From assembly GCA_003427395.1 (NCBI GenBank), contig BFEA01000285.1, forward strand, positions 1,104,601-1,160,994: a DNA stretch of 56,394 nucleotides. The letters run 5' to 3'. Positions within the stretch are counted from its first letter, which is position 1. The number at the start of each line of letters is the position of its first letter. Below, one piece after another: positions 10,279-20,546 of this stretch. The position numbers were made by a program, and so were the translations under genes. This DNA comes from Chara braunii (lineage: Eukaryota; Streptophyta; Charophyceae; Charales; Characeae). The notes under the pieces are model-generated. The model did not search any database. It was not told the origin of the DNA and saw only the letters and a program-made list of their open reading frames with translations.

Positions 10279-10637
10279 TGTGACGGACCCACCGGGATGG
10301 CGGTTCGTCAGGATCGAGACGAAGGGCTGAGGGGGACGAGATGGCGATGGAGCTGGAAGGGACAGCGCAACTCCGACGCGGACTCAACACGCACGTACTC
10401 CAAAAGTGAAGAATGAAAAATGATCCAGAATACAGACTGCAATTGGGGTATACCCCCACCGGACTGACTGGACAGGACTGGATTGGCCGGGTAACGATAG
10501 TGGTATAGGGCAAGATTGGACTGGACTGAAACAGTACACGACTTGTGGGTCAGGCCATGACTTGGTCCCACAGGCTGAACTTGCAAATGGTCGAATAGGC
10601 CCTGGTCGTAGGCCAGGGTTGATAGAGGCCCGCTGCA
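10279..10637 (-). repeat. 5' LTR of element A, truncated at its U3 side
   Basis: This is the third copy of the A-family LTR, matching both arms of the 1-925 palindrome: GGACTGACTGGAC repeats, GGGGTATACCCCC, and the TGTGACGG end at 10279 next to the primer site. The homology stops abruptly at about 10633-10638 in a CTGCAG shared with element B, so the U3 part is missing. By eye it differs from the 3' LTR at many positions. Confidence 0.7.
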
Positions 10638-11843
10638 GCCATGTTCCATAATCTTCTCAACTTCAGAACCTCCATTCATGGAGGGTAGAAACGTAGATGG
10701 TCGATTAGGAAAGTTATATTCCTCTACATACGGTAGTTGTTTAGACGCATGGAAGACAGGATAGATCCTTAGGTGTGGGGGTACATCTATTCGGTAGGAA
10801 GGTCCATCTGCATCCCCAATCACCTTGAGAACTTCTCAGGGACCATAGTAGACAGGCAGCAGTTTCTGAGACACATTTTCTTCGAAGGCAAATTCTTTTG
10901 ACTTCACCCATACCAGATCTCCTTCTTGAAACTGCGATGGTCGACGGTGTTTGTTGGCCTGCTCAATCATTTGAAGTTTGACTTTCTGTATATTTTTTTT
11001 ACCTTTTTAATATCTTCTCCATACAAAACTACAAATTCACGGGTTTCTGGGGGTAACCTCTAAATGTGGTCTCGAGTTAAAGCATCAATGGGACGCCGAG
11101 GCTTCCAACCTTTATGTAGTGCATTAGGCGTTCTTCTTGTAACAGTATGTGTACTGTTGTTATAAGCACTAGCAATCTTAGGTAAGTTCTCATCCCAATC
11201 TATATGATCGGGTTGGACATACATGCGCAATACTTGTTGGCACAGACGATTCATTTGTTAAGCTTGGCCATTCGTTTCATGATGTCTACCTGACGACATG
11301 GTCAACCTGGTGCCATAAAGTTCGATCAACGTTTACTATTGTAGACTAGTGAATCGAACATCCCCAGACGATGGTTTTCGGGAATCCATACTCAGAAATC
11401 CATCGCATCTGGAACTTCGGAATGACCAGTTATGTTCTAGCTTCGGCAGACAAAGGAATGAACATAGCATACTTGGAGAATCTATCTACAATGATCATTA
11501 CTTGACTGTCGTTATCTTGACTCTTAGTGAGACTCATAAAGTCTATGGAGATAGACTTTTTTGGCTCACTTGGAGTAGGCAGTGGTCTCAATAGTCCCAA
11601 CGGATTCTCATGCGAGGGTTTGTTCCTCTAACAGACAAGACAAATTCACACATACGTTAGTACATCCTCTTTTATTCCTTTCAATTCAAAGCGTTCTCGG
11701 ATATCGACATACGTCTTCTTAAAACCAAAGTGACCCTCAACATCATGACATTCCCCAATGATTAGACTCTTGATTTGTTCTTGGCGAGGAATACATAATT
11801 GTTCTTCGGTTTTATCCACATAGAAGAGTAAGTCATCAGTCAT
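10638..11843 (-). pseudogene. Element B integrase and start of chromodomain, broken
   Basis: From the 5' side on the minus strand: 11843-11646 has the zinc-binding start, ECHDVEGHFGFKKTY. 11640-11260 holds core fragments in shifting frames (SQVMIIVDRFSKYAMFIPL; HETNGQA). 11254-11060 gives RMYVQPDHIDWDENLPKI, the core end. 10980-10840 reads RRPSQFQEGDLVWVKSKEF with one TGA before EVLKVIGDADG. The last piece (PPHLRIYPVFHASKQLPYVE) is the integrase C-terminal domain, and GGSEVEKIMEH is the beginning of a chromodomain that ends at the junction with the LTR of element A. Several stops and frameshifts make it inactive. Confidence 0.8.
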
Positions 11844-11861
11844 TTGATACTCTGGGAATAG

Positions 11862-13460
11862 TTAAGGGTTTTTTCGTAGGGTCCCGATGATAGGACCCCA
11901 AATAACATCACTCTCATAACCCTTACAGATTCGTTCCTTCAATTCATTCTCGATATCGAGATAAGAGATAATTGTTCCAAAGAAGTCTGTACGCCTAAAC
12001 AAAGCATCCGCATCAACATTAGACTTTTCTTTGATTGTTTTTAACTCAAAGTCAAAGGGATCGATAAAAGAGGACCATCTTACTAACTTATCAAGAGTCT
12101 TCGTTGTGTCTTTATCCATTTCAGAATGGAATGATATGAATAGGGAGTGAAGTGTCTCCCTAAGAAGTAGTATTTTCAAGTGTCTAGTGCAGCAGGCATA
12201 CAGTTCCCTTTCATAGGTGGAGCTGACCACTTTCTCTGACGGAAGTCTGCTGGAGATAAACTTTATTGGTCTATACCCCTTACAGTCATCCTGTTGTAGT
12301 ACAACCCCAATCCCATATTGACTTGCGTCAGTCATGACGATGAGAGGAAGAGAAGGGTCAATAATCTTTAAGACAGGATAGTGAGTCGGAGCATACTTCA
12401 ACTTTATGAATGATGACTCACAATCTTTATCCCACAGCCAAGGTTTTTCCTTTTTCAGAAGTTTTGTCATAGGAGCATCTATCAAAGAGAAGTTTCTGAC
12501 GGACTTCCTATAATAACTAACAAGTCCCAGAAAAGATCCCAACTCAGTTATAGTCTTAGGTTGGGATCAGTCTCGAATTGTTTGTAATCTTCTTTTCTTC
12601 GGGCCTTAGTCCCTCCTCGTTTACTATATGCCCTATGTACAAGACTTCAGGCTTAGCAAACTCGAACTTTTTCGGGTTGAGTTTAAAGTTGCTCTCGTGC
12701 AACTTCTGCAAAACCATTCGTAGATGTTTCTCATGATTTTCTAGTGTCTTGCAATACACTAAAATGTCATCGAGATAGACTACTACGAACTGGTATAGCC
12801 ATTGACGAAACAATTCATTCATTGACCTTTGAAAGGTCCCACGTGCATTTATCAATCCGAAAGGCATAACCACGAACTCGTAGTGATCGTACCTAGTTCA
12901 GAAAGCCGTCTTATGTTGATCTTCCGGAGCCACCTCGATTTGGTGGTTCCTTGATTTGTGATCAATCTTACTGAAGTACCTGCAACCTTGCAACTGGTCC
13001 AACATGTCGTCAGTACGCGAAAGTGGTTCTGCATTTTTCACAGTGACGAAGTTCAGCCTTCGATAGTCAATACATAGTCGGACTTCACCTTCCCTTATAG
13101 GCACGAATAAGGCAGGGGCACTCTAACGTGTTTAAGTAGTTCCTCAAGTTCCCTGCGAGACATTCGGCGGATGGGACCCTTGGGAATCTTTCTTCCGAGA
13201 ATAATCTCGATCCCGTGCTTAATAGCGCACTCAGTGATTCCCGTTAGCTCAGTCTGCAAGTCCTTATATTCGTCGAAAAGTTTTTCAATAGAAGGAGGAT
13301 AGGATGAGGAACACTCACCGACTTGTTTAACGAGTACGATCATTACATCACGGTCCAACTTTTTTTTACAAACCATTGATCTAAGAGTTAGGTAACTCAT
13401 ACAACAAAAAGATAAGAATGAGTCAGATTCAGACTTATAATACCGTTTTATTGGTTTCAT
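11862..13460 (-). pseudogene. Element B reverse transcriptase and RNase H, broken
   Basis: 13460-13095 is the protease-RT linker and RT entry (KHGIEIILGRKIPKGPIRRM, RRELEELLKH). 13104-12898 has VRLCIDYRRLNFVTVKN and SKIDHKSRNHQI, an altered form of SKIDLKSGYHQI. 12873-12556 has MVMPFGLINARGTFQ and the catalytic YLDDILVY. 12542-11862 has SFLGLVSYYRKSV, then RNase H with VMTDASQYGIGVVLQQ, STYERELYA and NVDADALFRR, so its acidic residues are retained. Breaks lie at about 13095, 12890 and 12550. Unlike A and C, the RNase H has the normal short linker after TDAS. Confidence 0.85.
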
Positions 13461-13477
13461 TTCGAATTTTTCATCCT

Positions 13478-13861
13478 TTAGTTTGTCAATATTTTTTTTA
13501 AATTGACTTCTGGGTTGGCTTCCTCACGCCAATCCATACCCAGAATCATGTCAAAGGGCAAATTATTTTCTATAAGGAAGGATATCTCATGTAGGATCTT
13601 CTTACCTTCCTTTATTCGAAAATAACATTTCACACAGTCTACGTATTGAGAGATTGTGATAATGCTCTTATCTGTCAACATGGATGTGATTGGTCTAGGC
13701 AAGTCCTTTATCCTCATTCCCAAAGACAACTTTCGTATTACCTTCTCTGAGATATATGACCCCATCGATCCTGGGTCTAACAAGACGCCTACTCGTAAAC
13801 GTGCAATTTCAATGTCTGCTATCATTAGTTCGCCCTTAGATCTAGCTTTCTTAGACCACAA
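13478..13861 (-). pseudogene. Element B aspartic protease, active site altered
   Basis: A 127-codon open frame with VLLDPGSMGSYISEKV where retropepsins have a DTGS or DSGS motif; here Thr/Ser is replaced by Pro. The second conserved block is FDMILGMDW, as in the DxILGxDW form of many gypsy proteases. It lies between gag and RT as expected and would process Gag-Pol. Length is close to a normal protease domain. The active-site change and the surrounding breaks suggest loss of function. Confidence 0.75.
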
Positions 13862-14089
13862 ACTTCTTATGGCTATGAGTTCGTTACCAAGCTCATCAAG
13901 GGAATCATCCAGAGAGACGAAACATAAGACTATCTAAGGGTGTTCCGGACGACGGGCCGAAGAAGAGTCATTCTCTGTCATATAAGTCGAGGGGTTAGAA
14001 GGGGTTGTCGGCACCTTACCTTTGTCTAAACCCTTCGACTCAGTAGAAGCTATGCTACTCCTACTGGCTACTCACTTTTGTGTTCCTGA

Positions 14090-15663
14090 TTAAGGGATAC
14101 CAGGCTATCACATGCCCTACAGTGTCGCACTTAAGACACTGACGGTTGTCCATCTTGGACTGTCATTCTTCTCGTGCCATGCCCATCTTCTCCCAGGGCT
14201 TCCCGAACACGATGTCGGGATACTCGGGAAACGAGTGTGGCCTCCTTTTCTTCTTCCATTGACTATGGTCTCGCTTGTTGGTCATTACGGCAGTGACGTC
14301 AACCTTCCCAGACTCACTTCTGCCATTACCTCTTCCTCCCTCAGACTCGTCGAGGGGTAACTTCTCTACGGTGTCATCATCAAAACCAACAAACATGTGG
14401 TTCAGGCGCTTTTGCCCCCAAAAGACATGCTTACCATACCCACCAACCGGTCCTGACTTTACCATCGAAGCATAAGAACCCTTTACCTGTGCGGTCATCT
14501 TCTCTCCTTGGAGAGTGTAATCACGAAATTGCCGATAATTGTACTTACCAGACTTGGCCTCTACTACGAGCTGTCCACGAATGGGTTTAGGTAGAGCACG
14601 CAAATAGATATACAAAACCTGGTTGTCCTGTAACTTTGATCCAGGTATTCGCAAAAGACGATCTACCTCACGTGACAGAGCATTCACTGAACTCCAACAT
14701 TTATGGCCTATTGTGGTGAGTTCGTCAAAGGCCTTGTTGGTCGTCGTCCTATCAACAAATCCCTCCTTGATCTTTTCGAGAAATTGCTTGAGGGATAGGG
14801 CCTTAACCCACTCACCGATATCCTCGAAGCCAACAGCATTAGCTTCGGAAAATACCCATTATTTGGCCACTCCTCCCAGACATGATGTGGAGAAAGTCAC
14901 ATGACTCTCTGGCTCGACAGGTGCGGTCCTACAATAAGTATGAATTTCTGCAATTTATAACAGTAAATTTCGTCTTTCTTGTTATTGTACTTGAGAGGCA
15001 ACTTCATTTTCACATTTTCCTTCCTCTTTGGTTTTTCTACCTCCTTGGTGGTTTTTTCTTTCTTCTTTGCCAGTTTCTCAGATTCTTTTTTGGACCCTTC
15101 GGGTTCCTCCGGCGTGACTCACTTCATTGCATCGTTCATTAGTTTTTCTTGGGGTTCTTTCTTGACTACCTCCCCCCTGACCCCCTCCTCAATTCATACC
15201 TTATCGTTCTCTTTTAAGAGTCTGGTCATTGTCTCCAATGAGGTAGTATTGCTATCAATCTTCTTTTCGAGATGAACACAGTACACGATGATAGACTGTA
15301 GAATGGATGCAAGCTCGTTGCCTGCTTCTTCATAATGAAACTTATGCCTTAGTTCATCCATTGTTCTCTCTTCTTCTTGTTGTTGTTTTTGTTGTCTCCG
15401 GAATTCCTCAATCTTTCTTCTTTCTTCTCTCAATGTATTTTCTAATTGCCTAACGTTTTCCTCCATTATCTCTATAGACAATTGTGGTTCCTTTCTTTCC
15501 TCTCTTTCATCTTTTTTCGCTTCTTTTCTTTCCTTTCTTTCCTGGTCCATCGTTTTCAGATTCTCGGCGACATACCGGTCAAGGGTCATTCACCCTTTCT
15601 TTATGAGGTCCTCAACTCTCTTGCCGGTTTCCTTCATCTGATCGACTGTTTATGTGGCTTCCA
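14090..15663 (-). pseudogene. Element B gag polyprotein, broken
   Basis: A probable start is the ATG at 15663 (MEAT, then a stop, then TVDQMKETGKRVEDLIKKG). 15589-15194 is a highly charged coiled coil (EENVRQLENTLREERRKIEE) and then VYCVHLEKKID. 15190-14690 carries capsid sequence in shifted frames. 14687-14163 has LLRIPGSKLQDNQVLYIYLR and YRQFRDYTLQGEKM, typical of plant gypsy Gag C-terminal capsid. After a stop, at about 14140-14095, CLKCDTVGHVIAW is a zinc knuckle whose fourth ligand is Trp instead of Cys. The N-terminal coiled coil is unusually long and Glu/Arg-rich. Confidence 0.7.
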
Positions 15664-15665
15664 TT

Positions 15666-16379
15666 TCTTCTTCTGCAGCACGCAGATTGAATTGTCAGTG
15701 AACCAGCCGTTCAACTTCTGAACCGGCGCCGTGTATCTCACCGAGCAGCTGGCGAAGAAGACCGATCAAAGTCTGTCTTCTCTCATCAATTTGACCACGG
15801 GTCTTAAGTCCCCTTCTTTCTTCATCGGCATAGACGATGAGAGGGATTGGAAAGAAGAAGAGAGGTATGAAACGTGTGAGAATAGAGGCACGCAGGCATT
15901 TCCACAGATAAGTAATTTTCCCCAGTGTGTGAATGCCGCACAATAAATATAATTAAAAGACAAAAATAAATTCCACAGCACACACAATTCTTACAGCAAG
16001 AAATAATTAAGGCAGATAAAAAGAAACAGATTCTCAATTGGTTTTTAAATCTAACTTTGTTGTCGGTTCTATATGTGATGACGTTCTACAGCAAGTGTAC
16101 AGGTACCGCTGTCGGAGGGCGCGGTGTCCCGACCCTCCTGTGTGCCAGGCTTCTGCTCAGAGTTTGTCCCCAGCTCAGATGCCCGCGGCTCGTCGGGTAG
16201 TTCACGAACCTCCAAGGCCCACTTAGTGTGTCAGGTTGTACCCTGCTATGGACCGGCCTAGTTGGCGCCTTCTCTCAGCAAAAAGGGTGCGCCACTGGAC
16301 TTTCCATTGGTCCACGCAGGCTCGGCGCCCTATTGTACAGAAGAGCACTACCGGCCTGTGGTCGTGGTACCCGCCGGGT
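15666..16379. other. Unassigned stretch 5' of element B
   Basis: No coding region, LTR end or primer site that I can support. It changes from AT-rich (15940-16060) to GC-rich (16100-16440). It may hold the leader or LTR of element B on the minus strand and the left edge of repeat G1. Confidence 0.4.
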
Positions 16380-16462
16380 TCGCCCAGGGACGCGAAGGTA
16401 GAGGGACCGACGCAGTCTTTTCTAATGTGCGCTAAGTGCCCTCTAACCGAGTTATGGGTTAG

Positions 16463-16614
16463 GTGAAAAAAAAAAAAAAAAAAAAAAAAAGGAAAAGGGG
16501 GGGGGTGGTCAAGTGTCAGGACCGCGCGCAGATCTGGACCCTCGCTTTAGTCTGGGACGATCTAGTGGCCTCTGACCGTTGCGGCGTTATAATTTTTTTT
16601 TTCTTCTTATTTCG

Positions 16615-16671
<57 letters not shown>

Positions 16672-16700
16672 TATTATTATTATTATCATTATTATTTTTT
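16463..16700. repeat. Poly-A and TTA microsatellites
   Basis: A run of about 26 A at 16465-16490 is followed by G-rich sequence, and an almost pure TTA repeat of about 80 bp lies at 16617-16700. Copy 2 of repeat G has a short ATTATT-rich patch in the same place (about 39390-39430), so the microsatellite expanded inside a shared T-rich block. Open frames through it (poly-Lys, poly-Ile/Tyr) are artefacts. Confidence 0.9.
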
Positions 16701-17225
16701 TCTCAATTTTCCCTTTAGCCTGTCATTTTGTGGAAAGGCCAACGGTTCGAGTTCCGAGCTCAAACTGTGGTTTATGGCCTAGGCTGGCCTGACCCCTCGT
16801 ATATCGCCTGCGCTAGACCTGCTCGGCTGAGCTCTGCGTGGTAGGACCCCAAAAGAGGGGCGACCCGCAGCCGCATTGGAAGGAAGCTTATCACCCTCCG
16901 TGGAAGGTCATAAGCCCCCTCCTTGCCATCAGACACGGGTACCCATCAGGGGCAGTCCGACGACATGTTTTGAAAAGAGGAGGTTGGCAGTTGGTATCCC
17001 GTTATGGGACCACCTCAACGGGTCTGCAGTCACGTCATAATTGAGCGAGGGAACTAGGGATCGATAGCAGAGGGCTTAGCCTATACCATGGTCGTTGGGA
17101 TCCTTTTATTTTTCTTTAAATTATTTATTTATGTCGTTTCCAGGAGCCTTATTATTAGCAAGATAAATTTGGAAGGCAGTCTGGGCACCTCGTTCAGAAC
17201 ACGGGGGCCGCGGTACAAGGAGGGC

Positions 17226-17236
17226 CTACAAAAAGG
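17226..17236 (+). promoter_or_regulatory. TATA-like box of repeat G copy 1
   Basis: CTACAAAAAGG lies 171 bp upstream of the ATG at 17397. The aligned place in copy 2 reads CTATAAAAGG, a canonical TATA box, so this is probably a decayed promoter of the unit. Confidence 0.4.
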
Positions 17237-17396
17237 GGGGAAAGGCTGACTGTTGGCCAGCTAATCTGTGGGTGCTCGCAAGCTATCTCGTTGCGTTAAC
17301 GCCACTAATCTGAGTCCGAAAAAAAAGACGGAGTAGTCCTGAGCCGTCTGAGTGCGGGCACCTGGAGTCGGGACCCTGGCTATTCTGAGCGTGGCT

Positions 17397-18074
17397 ATGG
17401 CAGATCGGGATGGCTTACGTGGCTATAGGCCTAGGTACATGAAATACTCCTGGGTGTGGGAGCGTGAGGATGAGAAAGACACTATAGTGGAGACCATATT
17501 GTCTTATGGTAAGGCTGAAGGGGAGGTGAGGTTAAAGATCAATGTCTGTGCTCACAGGGAAGAGGAGATGAGGAGAGATGAGGGACTACGGGCAGCTATT
17601 ACCGAGGCGCGTAACAAGGCTGAGCGAAGGTGCAGGCGAGACGGAGTGACTGCGAGCATGCGGGTAACGGTCACCTACCATGAGGATGACTCGTCGACTG
17701 AGAGCACGACCAGGGAGGTCCAACACAACGAGAGGGACTCTGAAGGGGAGTCAGAGATGAGCGATCGCGAGGCGGATGTCCAGTCCTGGCATGGACTGGA
17801 TCAGATCCGCCGAAACCACCCGCTGGCTGGACCAGTGGAAGACGGGCCTGAGGCCAGTTTGGCCCGACACAGAGTGAAGCCAGCTGAGGCTGGACCATCG
17901 GAGACTCGACACCTGAAGGCCGTGAGGGAAAACGTGAAGGTGGTTACGCGCATGCGTTTGGCATGGCACGGCCCAAAGGGATACAGAGAGAGAGAGAGAG
18001 AGAGTCAACTCGGGAGAGACTGGGCTGCAGAGAAAAATGGTGTGCGGGTGCGAGACCGGGTATGGGATGACTAG
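17397..18074 (+). CDS. Uncharacterised protein of repeat G, copy 1 (about 225 aa)
   Basis: I do not recognise this protein. The ATG at 17397 is chosen because the aligned ATG opens copy 2. Residues 10-20 read GYRPRYMKYSW. A GEVRLKINV strand follows, then a charged helix with EEEMRRDEGLRAAITEA, then RRCRRDGVTASMRVTVTY, and an acidic region with ESEMSDREADVQSWHGLDQI. The last third is Pro/Gly/Arg-rich and probably disordered. The frame is open throughout, with no stop. Copy 2 keeps the same motifs (KLKINV, EEEMR, ITEA, RRCRR-GVTA-M-VT, WHGLE), with differences concentrated between them, which argues for a real coding sequence. No transmembrane segment, zinc finger or catalytic motif is visible. 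It could be an accessory or gag-like protein of an unknown element. Confidence 0.55.
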   Translation: MADRDGLRGYRPRYMKYSWVWEREDEKDTIVETILSYGKAEGEVRLKINVCAHREEEMRRDEGLRAAITEARNKAERRCRRDGVTASMRVTVTYHEDDSSTESTTREVQHNERDSEGESEMSDREADVQSWHGLDQIRRNHPLAGPVEDGPEASLARHRVKPAEAGPSETRHLKAVRENVKVVTRMRLAWHGPKGYRERERESQLGRDWAAEKNGVRVRDRVWDD

Positions 18075-18589
18075 TGACACGAGAGGAGATCACTAACGCG
18101 AGCGCGACTTCTTGGTTGACGCCAACTGCTCAGGATGTGCTCACGCCGTGTGCCTGTAAAGAGGTATAGCGGGCAGGCTTGCTTGGTGAGCTTGGACTAC
18201 AGACGCTGCCCTTGATGACGTCATCACTGACGACGGGGATAGAGTCACGATTGAAAGAGGGGTGCGCTCGCGTGAGAAGGGGTTAGATCAGAAGGGAGGG
18301 AAGGACTGGTATGTGCGCGAGGAGGTATGTGTGTGACAAGCATGCATGTTTGAAGAAGGTTGACGTCAGTTTGACTCCGACACGTTGGAAACTAACACGA
18401 AGAGGCACGTGTGAGAACCAAGAAGGGAGAGTAATGGATTATTCAGCCTTTTAGTGTAACGTGCGTCCTCCCTGTTTTTTGGAGCTCCTCCGTAGCGGTC
18501 GTAACGTCGTCGCGTTGGAGGATGAGGTGAAGATGATCGATTATATTCACGAGTTCGTGAAGACATGAGTGGGGGACATTCGCAACCAT
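18075..18589. other. Unassigned stretch between repeat G1 and the Ulp1-linked region
   Basis: Stop-rich in the plus frames. I see no domain, repeat boundary or RNA gene. Confidence 0.4.
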
Positions 18590-19839
18590 TGCTCTTTTGT
18601 CGAGACTAGCAGTGAACGGAACTGGGATCTCAAACGAGATATGTGCTGGAAATTGTCGGAGAAGAAAAGGTTGGAGGTTTGGAACTTCCTTTTCCAACCG
18701 GCACCACTTGCTCAGACTGACATGGAATAAAATCGACAAAGAAACTCGGTGTTCTGTGTGCTGAAAGGTTACCACCGTGCGTCGTGGGAATCGGACTCAA
18801 ATTTCCTGAAAAGGTTGGAACATGTTTTCTTTTTAAGGGCAGAGCCACTAACCCTCGAGAACTACAAGGCACCGTTTGACGAGGAGGACCCTGTCGACGC
18901 TGAAGACATGGAGGAGGTGAGCGACTCCGAATCCTTCGATTTGGCGTCCATGCCACTTTCTGAGGTGGTGCCACATGTTGGTGATGAAGGGGGAGGTGGT
19001 TCTCGAAGATATAGCACGTCCCCTGTCGGTTTGAAGCGTGTATTTGGGCGCGACGCAATCGAGGAACAATCGTCTGATGATGGGGAAGAACGCACCTGTT
19101 GATAAACTCCCTAAGGACCATGATACCTGGGAGAATGATAGGCTCTTCTACGGGAAGCACCACTGGTTCACAGCAGCATATGTATGGGGGCACAACGTCG
19201 TTTGGCACCCCAGGATATTCCAACCTGTTGTAAAGAACAAAAAGTGGGTTATGGCACTCAAGGAAGCCGACGGCAAGTGGAGTGCCCTTAACAAACCGGG
19301 AGCGGGTCCATTTAAGAAAAAAAACAAAGAAGTTTTTGTGGAGCATTTGAATGTAGTAAACCCCGAAAGGCGCCCACAGGACGTCGACACCTATGCAGTC
19401 CATGCCACAACCTTCGGTCGGTGACCAGCATCCGGGAGGTGGTGGAGGTCGAGGAGGTGACGAAGGAGACGACTCTGGAACTCACACGGACGTAGCAGAG
19501 GGGAAGGCGTCGCGCGACGAGGGTTCAGGAAGGAGGTCAGGTGAAACGGGATCGGGCTTAAAAGGGTCGGGCGGAAAGGGGTCGGGCGGCAAGCGTACAG
19601 CCCTAGGGACTCGTGAGTCTATGGGATATGAAAGCCAATGCGAAGGTAGTCGAGGTTCTTACATGGCAGACGTCGCCGCCCTGAGGTTTTATCAAGTGCG
19701 AGTAAATTCAGTGTGTGCGAGAACCTTGTTTTACGATGTCGACGAGAGTCCATGCCACCGTAAGCAGACGGAGTTTCCTGTGGACAACAACTTGCTCCTG
19801 CACCACATGGAAAAACTTCCACAAGTGGTTATCGGATAG
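18590..19839 (+). pseudogene. Unrecognised frameshifted coding region with Gly-rich linker
   Basis: Three plus-strand frames overlap end to end as one broken protein. Frame 1 ends at 19102, contains LKGYHRASWESDSNFLKRLE, and then an acidic run (EEDPVDAEDMEEVSDSES). Frame 2 (to 19424) has WENDRLFYGKHHWFTAAYVW, WHPRIFQPVVKNKKWVMALK and VFVEHLNVVNPERRP. Frame 3 (19393-19839) starts with a Gly/Ser/Lys-rich linker and ends with ADVAALRFYQVRVNSVCARTL and KQTEFPVDNN. The aromatic-rich WHPRIF block looks like a folded domain, but I cannot name it. The Ulp1-type domain downstream on the same strand suggests one large gene, as in transposons that carry a C48 peptidase. Frame changes occur at about 19085 and 19400. 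Confidence 0.45.
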
Positions 19840-19844
19840 CTGAA

Positions 19845-20262
19845 AATGCACGAATGAAAATTCTGAAGTGAGAGTTTTGGGCAGTCTGAAAATCCTGAAT
19901 GGTCCTGAAGTGGTGAAAGGTCCGAAGACCCTGAAAACCACCTGTTTAGGCAGGCTGCATCCTGAAGTGGTGAAGGGTGTCCTGGAGTGGTCAAGTAAGA
20001 GTTTTGGGCAGTTTGAAAATCTTGAATGGTCCTGAAGTCGTGAAAGGTCCGAAAACCATGAAAACCACCCTTCACCACTTGAGGATGCAGCCTACCTAAA
20101 CAGGTGGTTTTCAGGGTCTTCGGAGCTTTCACCACTTCAGAACCATTCAGGATTTTCAGACCTGAATGGTCCTGAAGTGGTGAAAGGTCCGAAGACCCTG
20201 AAAACCACCTGTTTAGGCAGGCTGCATCTTGAAGTGGTAAAGGGTGTCCTGAAGTGGTGATG
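19845..20262. repeat. Nested direct and inverted repeat array
   Basis: A unit containing GAATGGTCCTGAAGTGGTGA, GGTCCGAAGACCCTGAAAACC and CCTGTTTAGGCAGGCTGCATC occurs in plus orientation at about 19870-19990, as a partial copy at 19996-20074, inverted at about 20076-20160, and again in plus orientation at 20161-20258. Flanking inverted copies give a stem-rich structure of about 400 bp. It lies between the Gly-rich ORF and a minus-strand frame with a similar FPV-N-N peptide. Confidence 0.8.
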
Positions 20263-20278
20263 AAAAATATGACTGTTG

Positions 20279-20503
20279 TTAACCTTCTTTCAAAACTTCA
20301 AGGCAAACGTCTGTAGCTCGCGGTAGCATCTTCTTAGCGGTAAAACTATTATTTACTGGGAACTGCTTCTTCTTTTGCCTGGATGCCGACATGCCTGCAT
20401 TTCGTAGGAACGAAGGTGCGAGCATCAGTTCCCTCAGCTCTGGCGAGCGCAACAAAGTCCAAATAGATTCGGAGTTACTTACGTCACCCTGTGGGTCGTC
20501 CAC
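20279..20503 (-). pseudogene. Minus-strand fragment resembling the end of the 19393-19839 frame
   Basis: A 74-codon minus frame contains KKKQFPVNNSFTAKKMLP. This resembles KQTEFPVDNNLLLHHMEKLP at the end of the plus-strand frame ending at 19839, on the other side of the palindromic array. It may therefore be an inverted second copy of the same coding end. The likeness is short and judged by eye, so this is tentative. Confidence 0.25.
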
Positions 20504-20546
20504 CAGCAGTGTTGCTCATGCTACAGTTCTACGAGGCAAAGAATAA

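Larger units (their letters stand above)
523..10637 (-). mobile_element. Element A: Ty3/gypsy chromovirus, degenerate
   Basis: In minus-strand order this holds a partial 5' LTR (10637-10279), a primer-binding site (10277-10266), a leader of about 2.07 kb, gag, protease, RT, RNase H, integrase with a C-terminal chromodomain, and the 3' LTR. This order (integrase last, chromodomain at the end) defines Ty3/gypsy chromoviruses. Multiple frameshifts, in-frame stops and altered catalytic residues (protease DSGS changed, RNase H VAD changed to VAN) show it cannot move on its own. The two LTR segments differ clearly by eye, so the insertion is old. Element C at the right end is the same family. Confidence 0.85.
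10638..15665 (-). mobile_element. Element B: second Ty3/gypsy chromovirus family, truncated
   Basis: Minus-strand gag, protease, RT, RNase H and integrase in gypsy order, in sequence clearly different from A and C (AT-richer, different gag). The 3' end is cut inside the chromodomain at the CTGCAG junction with the LTR of element A. No LTR or primer site was found at its 5' side. Every domain carries stops or frame breaks. Confidence 0.82.
16380..18074 (+). repeat. Repeat G, copy 1 (shared upstream region plus uncharacterised ORF)
   Basis: This matches 39130-40665. Shared blocks in order are: a GAGTTATGGGTTAGGTG-like block (16447; GTATTATGGGATAGGTG near 39190), a T-rich TTATTATTA region, ACCCCAAAAGAGGGG with GGAAGCTTATCACC and ATAAGCCCCCTCCTT (16847-16925; 39570-39650), TATCCCGTTATGGG (16996; 39717), a TATA-like box, and the protein-coding part. 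The spacing from the ACCCCAAAAG block to the ATG is about 550 bp here and 625 bp in copy 2. I could not define termini or TSDs, so the transposon class is unknown. Confidence 0.65.

Noticed and set aside
16744-16755. GGTTCGAGTTCC, a good tRNA B-box match, suggesting a tRNA or SINE
   Set aside because: No A-box at the required spacing and no clover-leaf could be drawn. The aligned place in repeat G copy 2 does not keep the box.
16463-16792. Frames of poly-Lys, poly-Ile and poly-Tyr
   Set aside because: They come from the A-run and TTA microsatellite and have no coding meaning.
18630-19403. A 257-codon minus-strand frame
   Set aside because: The opposite strand has the more protein-like frames (WHPRIFQPVVKN, acidic and Gly-rich parts). 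The minus frame has no domain and looks like a shadow.
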